Positions 37,147 to 39,992 of a DNA stretch of 39,992 nucleotides are shown piece by piece (the first letter of the stretch is position 1; each line of letters starts with the position of its first letter). The DNA lies in assembly GCA_012514975.1 (NCBI GenBank), contig JAAYZF010000272.1, positions 1 to 39,992 on the forward strand. Reading direction: 5' to 3'. This DNA is from a bacterium. Its GTDB lineage: Bacteria > Auribacterota > UBA3054 > JAAYZF01. The notes under the pieces are model-generated. The model saw nothing but the letters and a program-made list of their open reading frames with translations. It was not told the DNA's origin and did no database searches. The position numbers were made by a program, and so were the translations under genes.

Positions 37147-37635
37147 ATGAACACACGACTACACATGCTGCTCGCCTGCGCGTCCTGCGCGGCGCTCTGC
37201 GCCATGTCTGCCGTCTGCGCCACCGAGCAATGGAGCGTGCCAGGCGGCGATACCATCATGCAGATCGTCGCAGACGGTTCTGGCGGGTGCGCCTTTGCGT
37301 ACAGGGACGCCAGCAACAACGTCACGCTCGTCTGGCTCGACAAGAAGGGCCAGACCATCTTCGAGAGCCATCCGACCAATCACTACATGTGGCCCGTCAT
37401 CGTCTGCACGAAGAAAACGCTTCTCTTCGCCGACCTCCGTCCCGGGCCCGTCATAGTCCAGGCCGCCAATGATGGGACTGAAACGGTGCTTGCCGAGCCG
37501 GGCGCGGTGATCACCTCGTCCGCGTATGGCATGTACCGTCAGGCCGTCACCGCCGATGCAAAAGGGTTCTTCGCCGTCAACGTCACTCCCATCTCGCCCG
37601 GTGGGCAGACGTTGGTGCGGTTCAAGAACAGATAA
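37147..37635 (+). CDS. Small secreted protein of unknown function, paralogue 2 of 3
   Basis: The protein has 162 aa. GGAGG (37134-37138) lies 8 nt before the ATG; an upstream in-frame start at 37129 would overlap the previous stop and is not needed. A signal peptide (MLLACASCAALCAMSAVCA) is followed by TEQWSVPGG and three loosely repeated beta segments. These are an ADGSGGCAFAY...WLDKKG segment, a CTKKTLLFADL segment and an ADAKGFFAVNV segment. The pattern resembles blades of a beta-propeller or a small beta-sandwich, but I cannot name a family. It follows the interrupted paralogue by 14 bp. Confidence 0.82.
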   Translation: MNTRLHMLLACASCAALCAMSAVCATEQWSVPGGDTIMQIVADGSGGCAFAYRDASNNVTLVWLDKKGQTIFESHPTNHYMWPVIVCTKKTLLFADLRPGPVIVQAANDGTETVLAEPGAVITSSAYGMYRQAVTADAKGFFAVNVTPISPGGQTLVRFKNR

Positions 37636-37654
37636 CGCGGCACCGGAGACCAAC

Positions 37655-38143
37655 ATGCACACGAAACGACTTATTGTCCTCTCCGCCGTATTCGCCGCCT
37701 GCGGCGCAACGCGCTTGTTCGCCGCGACCCAGGAATGGCAGACGCCGCCCGTGTCGAATATACTCCAGCTTGTCGCCGATGGGAAGGGCGGTTGTGTGGT
37801 CGCCTCGTCTGACACGAACGAGCGCGTGCGCGTCACATGGTATGACCGGAAGGGCGCCGTGATGTACGAGTCGCCCGAGATGCTTGGGTACGGCCCGCTG
37901 AGTATCATCAACTCATGCAGCTCGAAGCAGCTTCTCTACACCATGTACTACGGGCTGCCCATGCTCGTGCAGGTTTCCAGAAACGGGAGCGCGCTCCCCG
38001 TGGCGTCCATTGGCGGATACACCATCGGAGGGCCAATCGCTGTCTTTCCCGCCAGCAGGTTCGCCGACGCGAAGGGGTTCTTCGTCATCAACGTGGACAC
38101 GAACATCCCGGCGAAGCGCGCCGTGCGGTATTCGTACAAGTGA
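37655..38143 (+). CDS. Small secreted protein of unknown function, paralogue 3 of 3
   Basis: The protein has 162 aa from the ATG at 37655, with GGAG (37645-37648) 6 nt upstream. The signal peptide (RLIVLSAVFAACGATRLFAA) and the order TQEW, VADGKGGCVV, WYDRKG, then DAKGFFVINV and a final VRYSYK match its two neighbours; the C-terminus is identical in ending to paralogue 1. Nineteen bases separate it from paralogue 2, so the three form one operon. The product is probably envelope-associated or secreted; no enzymatic motif is visible. Confidence 0.82.
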   Translation: MHTKRLIVLSAVFAACGATRLFAATQEWQTPPVSNILQLVADGKGGCVVASSDTNERVRVTWYDRKGAVMYESPEMLGYGPLSIINSCSSKQLLYTMYYGLPMLVQVSRNGSALPVASIGGYTIGGPIAVFPASRFADAKGFFVINVDTNIPAKRAVRYSYK

Positions 38144-38150
38144 CCCGCCG

Positions 38151-38279
38151 TGCGGTTTGGGCCGCGCCTGATGGAGGGTTCCGCCTCGCGGGATCCCCGG
38201 CCGCCGCAAGTGCGGCATGGGCCGCGCCGTATGGAGGGTCCCGCCTCGCGGGATCCTCCAGCGTGCGGTCAAGACCGCA
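38151..38279. repeat. 60-bp-period direct repeat with strong hairpins
   Basis: Two imperfect copies of a 60-bp unit begin at 38151 and 38211. The second contains a 12-bp stem with one G-T pair (GGAGGGTCCCGC 38233-38244, loop CTC, GCGGGATCCTCC 38248-38259). A perfect TGCGGTC/GACCGCA hairpin follows (38264-38279). It lies directly after the small-protein operon and could halt transcription, but it has no T-tract. In style it resembles the palindrome cluster at 2014-2315. Confidence 0.8.
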
Positions 38280-38320
38280 GTGATTATAGACGTGCGTGCG
38301 GGGTCGTGCGGGGTGCGTGC

Positions 38321-38556
38321 GGGGTCGGACCATAGCAACTATTTGATAACCAAGTGTTTACACGCGATTTTAGGCACGTTTTGGCCCTTAGAAGCCGCTT
38401 TTTGAGGCCAAAAACGGCCTTCTAACGAGCCACATGGTGAGATAACGTCCCTTAGAACGGGTTTTTTGCCCCTAAAAAACGGCTTCTAAGGCCCGAAAAG
38501 GGCCTTAAAAAACGCCTAACTGATTCATTGTGAATTGGTTACCGTGGTCCGACCCC
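38321..38556. mobile_element. Palindromic element with exact 12-bp terminal inverted repeats (MITE- or REP-like)
   Basis: GGGGTCGGACCA (38321-38332) and its exact complement TGGTCCGACCCC (38545-38556) bound 236 bp of AT-richer, non-coding DNA. Further matched arms nest inwards: TAACCAA/TTGGTTA (38347-38353, 38535-38541), TTAGGC/GCCTAA (38370-38375, 38514-38519) and CCTTAGAAGCCG/CGGCTTCTAAGG (38386-38397, 38480-38491). Each half also folds on itself, as TTAGAAGCCG against the imperfect CGGCCTTCTAA, and as CCTTAGAA against TTCTAAGG. I recall similar GGGGTCGGACC-type palindromes near REP-associated tyrosine transposases, so a non-autonomous element is likely. No transposase lies in the window and no target duplication is obvious. 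Confidence 0.75.
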
Positions 38557-38610
38557 AATGGACCAACCCCAATGGACCACCCCAATGGACCCCAATGGTA
38601 CCCCAATGGT
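38553..38610. repeat. Short tandem repeat of CCCCAATGG
   Basis: Five copies of CCCCAATGG separated by 1-5 bases (ACCAA, ACCA, A, TA spacers) abut the right end of the palindromic element. The first copy starts inside the terminal CCCC. This may be slippage seeded by the element's end. Confidence 0.85.
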
Positions 38611-38657
38611 CACGTGGCTGTCATTCTGTCAAGACAAACGAAAGGAGCAGCAGAACG

Positions 38658-39458
38658 ATGAGAGTGCTCACATGCAACATTCGCTGTTTCGGCGCCAATG
38701 ACGGGGAGAACAGCTGGGCGTATCGAAAGGAGCTCTGTGCCGATGTCATTCGATCCCGGTCCGCCGATATCATCTGTTTCCAGGAAATGTGGCGCCAGCA
38801 GTTCGCGGATTTGGCACGATCCCTTCCCGGATATCAATCCTACGGCATGGTTGACGAACCTACCGGACGTAATCCGCAGAACTGCATCTTCTATCGGCCG
38901 GAGGCCTGCGCACTGATATCATCGGGTGGCTACTGGCTGTCGGAGACCCCGCATGTCACGGGCAGCGCGTCATGGCAGAGCGCGTGTGTTCGCCTGGCAA
39001 ATTGGGTTCGACTTGAAGACCGTTCATCGGGAACCGAGTTCAGAGTCATCAACACGCATCTGGATCACGTCAGCCAGGCTGCGCGGGAGAATCAGGCCAG
39101 GCTTGTCGTTCAAGACGCGCAGGCATATCCTGATGACTACCCCCAGATACTCACGGGTGATATGAACTGCGATTGCACGAACGCGGCTATTGAGGTCTGC
39201 AAGGCGGGAGGATGGCTGGACACCTATGGCGCTATCCACGGGACAGAGAATCCTGGTCATACATATCATGCGTTTCTTGGGCCGGAGTACCGCGGTGCCA
39301 TCGGGAAGATGGACTGGATTCTCGTCCGGGGAAGTTTCAGGGCAGTCGCGGCGCATGTCATAACCGAATCGAGACAGGGAAGATTTCCCAGCGACCACTA
39401 CTTTGTCAGCGCCGATGTCATCTTAACCAACGGTGCGGCGACGTCGTCTGCGCGCTGA
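38658..39458 (+). CDS. Endonuclease/exonuclease/phosphatase (EEP) family protein
   Basis: The protein has 266 aa. The ATG at 38658 has AAAGGAG (38641-38647) ten bases upstream; an in-frame start further up would translate the CCCCAATGG repeat. The EEP catalytic set is complete in order: N7 in TCNIR, E43 in FQEM, H134 in NTHLDH, D168 and N170 in TGDMNCD, D219 in KMDW, and D246-H247 in SDH. These coordinate the divalent metal and activate water for phosphodiester or phosphomonoester cleavage; the substrate could be nucleic acid, inositol phosphate or a sphingolipid. There is no signal peptide, so it is cytoplasmic as annotated. Codon choice looks less GC-biased than in the neighbouring giant genes, and it sits between repeats, so recent acquisition is possible. 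Confidence 0.9.
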   Translation: MRVLTCNIRCFGANDGENSWAYRKELCADVIRSRSADIICFQEMWRQQFADLARSLPGYQSYGMVDEPTGRNPQNCIFYRPEACALISSGGYWLSETPHVTGSASWQSACVRLANWVRLEDRSSGTEFRVINTHLDHVSQAARENQARLVVQDAQAYPDDYPQILTGDMNCDCTNAAIEVCKAGGWLDTYGAIHGTENPGHTYHAFLGPEYRGAIGKMDWILVRGSFRAVAAHVITESRQGRFPSDHYFVSADVILTNGAATSSAR

Positions 39459-39496
39459 AAGCGCTCCAGCCCAGCCGGGTCCCGCCTCGCGCAGCA

Positions 39497-39525
39497 TTGA
39501 CAATGTGCTGGTGTTTGTGTACTAT
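39497..39525 (+). promoter_or_regulatory. Near-consensus sigma-70 promoter for the terminal gene
   Basis: A perfect TTGACA (39497-39502), 17-bp spacer and TACTAT (39520-39525). The start would be near 39532, giving a leader of about 130 nt that contains the repeat at 39586-39618. Confidence 0.75.
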
Positions 39526-39585
39526 TGCCTCGTTATAGCTGCACTCTGTCACGCGACTAACTGGTTCGATCATGACAGAGGTCTC

Positions 39586-39618
39586 TCACGGAGGCACGAA
39601 GGCACGGAGATGCACGAG
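39586..39618. repeat. Low-complexity CACGGAGGCACGAAGGCACGG-type repeat
   Basis: Purine-rich units of the form (CACGRAGG)n lie in the leader of the terminal gene. From memory, repeats of this type are scattered in intergenic DNA of many environmental bacteria. It is the second such family in the window after CTCTGCGY at 2386-2409. No function is apparent. Confidence 0.65.
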
Positions 39619-39660
39619 AAGAAGTTCGTGGATCGTCACCGATGTTGGGAGCAGAAAACA

Positions 39661-39992
39661 ATGAAGACAAAACTCCTTGTTGCCTGCTTAGCGATGGCGG
39701 TCTGGTGCAGAACCTCAGCAGGCGGTACCGTCACGTACCACAAATCATCCACACCGCGGTGCTTTACGGAGTGGTGCACATCGGACGATGGAAAGGTGTC
39801 GGCTTCATTTACAGCGGACAAGACAACATTTGATACGAATGAGACCATCCGGCTGCGCTGTGCGGTAAGGAACAACGGGGACAAGGCTATTACAGTACTG
39901 CGTCCATTCGGCGACAGCTTCTACACTCTTGCGTATGGGCTGTCGATATTGGGGCCTGATGGCCTGATACCATATCGTGGCCCCATGAAAGA
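39661..39992 (+). CDS. Secreted protein, N-terminal part (truncated by window end)
   Basis: The frame is open from the ATG at 39661 to the window edge (110 codons, no stop). GGGAG (39647-39651) precedes the start by 9 nt. Residues 1-20 are a signal peptide (KTKLLVACLAMAVWC). What follows, SASFTADKTTFDTNETIRLRCAVRNNGDKAITVLRP, has the look of an Ig-like beta-sandwich of the kind in extracellular protease N-termini or BsuPI-type inhibitors. The family cannot be fixed from the part visible. Confidence 0.7.
   Translation, partial: MKTKLLVACLAMAVWCRTSAGGTVTYHKSSTPRCFTEWCTSDDGKVSASFTADKTTFDTNETIRLRCAVRNNGDKAITVLRPFGDSFYTLAYGLSILGPDGLIPYRGPMK

Noticed and set aside
38514-38541. Integron attC site (GCCTAAC core followed by a short dyad)
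   Set aside because: GCCTAAC fits the RYYYAAC consensus, but no GTTRRRY partner is placed correctly and there is no integrase. The match is explained by the larger palindromic element.
38535-38657. N-terminal extension of the EEP protein through the CCCCAATGG array
   Set aside because: The family motif TCNIR lies at the protein start from 38658, and AAAGGAG is placed for that ATG; the extension only translates a tandem repeat.

Overview
The window is GC-rich bacterial DNA dominated by very large secreted, multidomain proteins. At least six of them end in a PEP-CTERM-type sorting signal (V/I-PEP, a short hydrophobic stretch, then an Arg cluster). PEP-CTERM/exosortase sorting combined with CotH-lamin-tail (LTD) proteins, RCC1-repeat proteins, a PQQ-type propeller fused to a methyltransferase-like region and an FAD_oxidored flavoprotein points to the PVC group (Lentisphaerota, Kiritimatiellota, Verrucomicrobiota or Planctomycetota). 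This is an inference from gene content: there is no rRNA or other phylogenetic marker here. I see no tRNA, rRNA, CRISPR array, transposase or exosortase gene.

Layout. Positions 1-283 are low-complexity and hairpin tandem repeats ending at the ribosome site of a flavoprotein (284-2017). A cluster of palindromes (2014-2315) separates it from a convergent LTD/CotH/PEP-CTERM gene (2374-6327, minus). Two further minus-strand secreted proteins follow (6461-7381, DUF2330-like; 7578-8675, unknown). From about 8.86 kb everything is on the plus strand. Two translationally coupled paralogues of about 1640 aa (8968-13881, 13878-18797) carry a C25-peptidase-like domain lacking its catalytic dyad, FN3, Calx-beta-like, lectin-like and cadherin-like domains, seven RCC1 blades and PEP-CTERM. 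Then come four tandem LTD-CotH-LTD-PEP-CTERM genes (18936-33528): three close paralogues and one divergent member in third place. A quinoprotein-like propeller gene (33518-36556) overlaps the last of them. A trio of small secreted paralogues (36647-38143) follows, the first interrupted by an amber codon that replaces a conserved glutamine.

The right end (38144-39992) has a different texture. It holds hairpin repeats, a 236-bp AT-richer palindromic element with exact 12-bp terminal inverted repeats, a CCCCAATGG tandem repeat, an endonuclease/exonuclease/phosphatase-family gene, another widespread-type repeat, and the start of a secreted gene behind a near-consensus promoter.

How it may work together. 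Sigma-70-like promoters suggest plus-strand units 8968-18797, 18936-36556 and 36647-38143. The first three genes of unit two and the last gene of the array resemble products of repeated duplication. CotH-fold proteins in Bacillus spores phosphorylate coat proteins. An array of exported, envelope-anchored CotH-LTD proteins beside large adhesin-like RCC1 proteins is therefore most simply read as a cell-surface assembly or surface-protein-modification locus. That reading is inference: substrates are unknown, and two CotH members deviate at the second acidic position of the expected WDxD motif.
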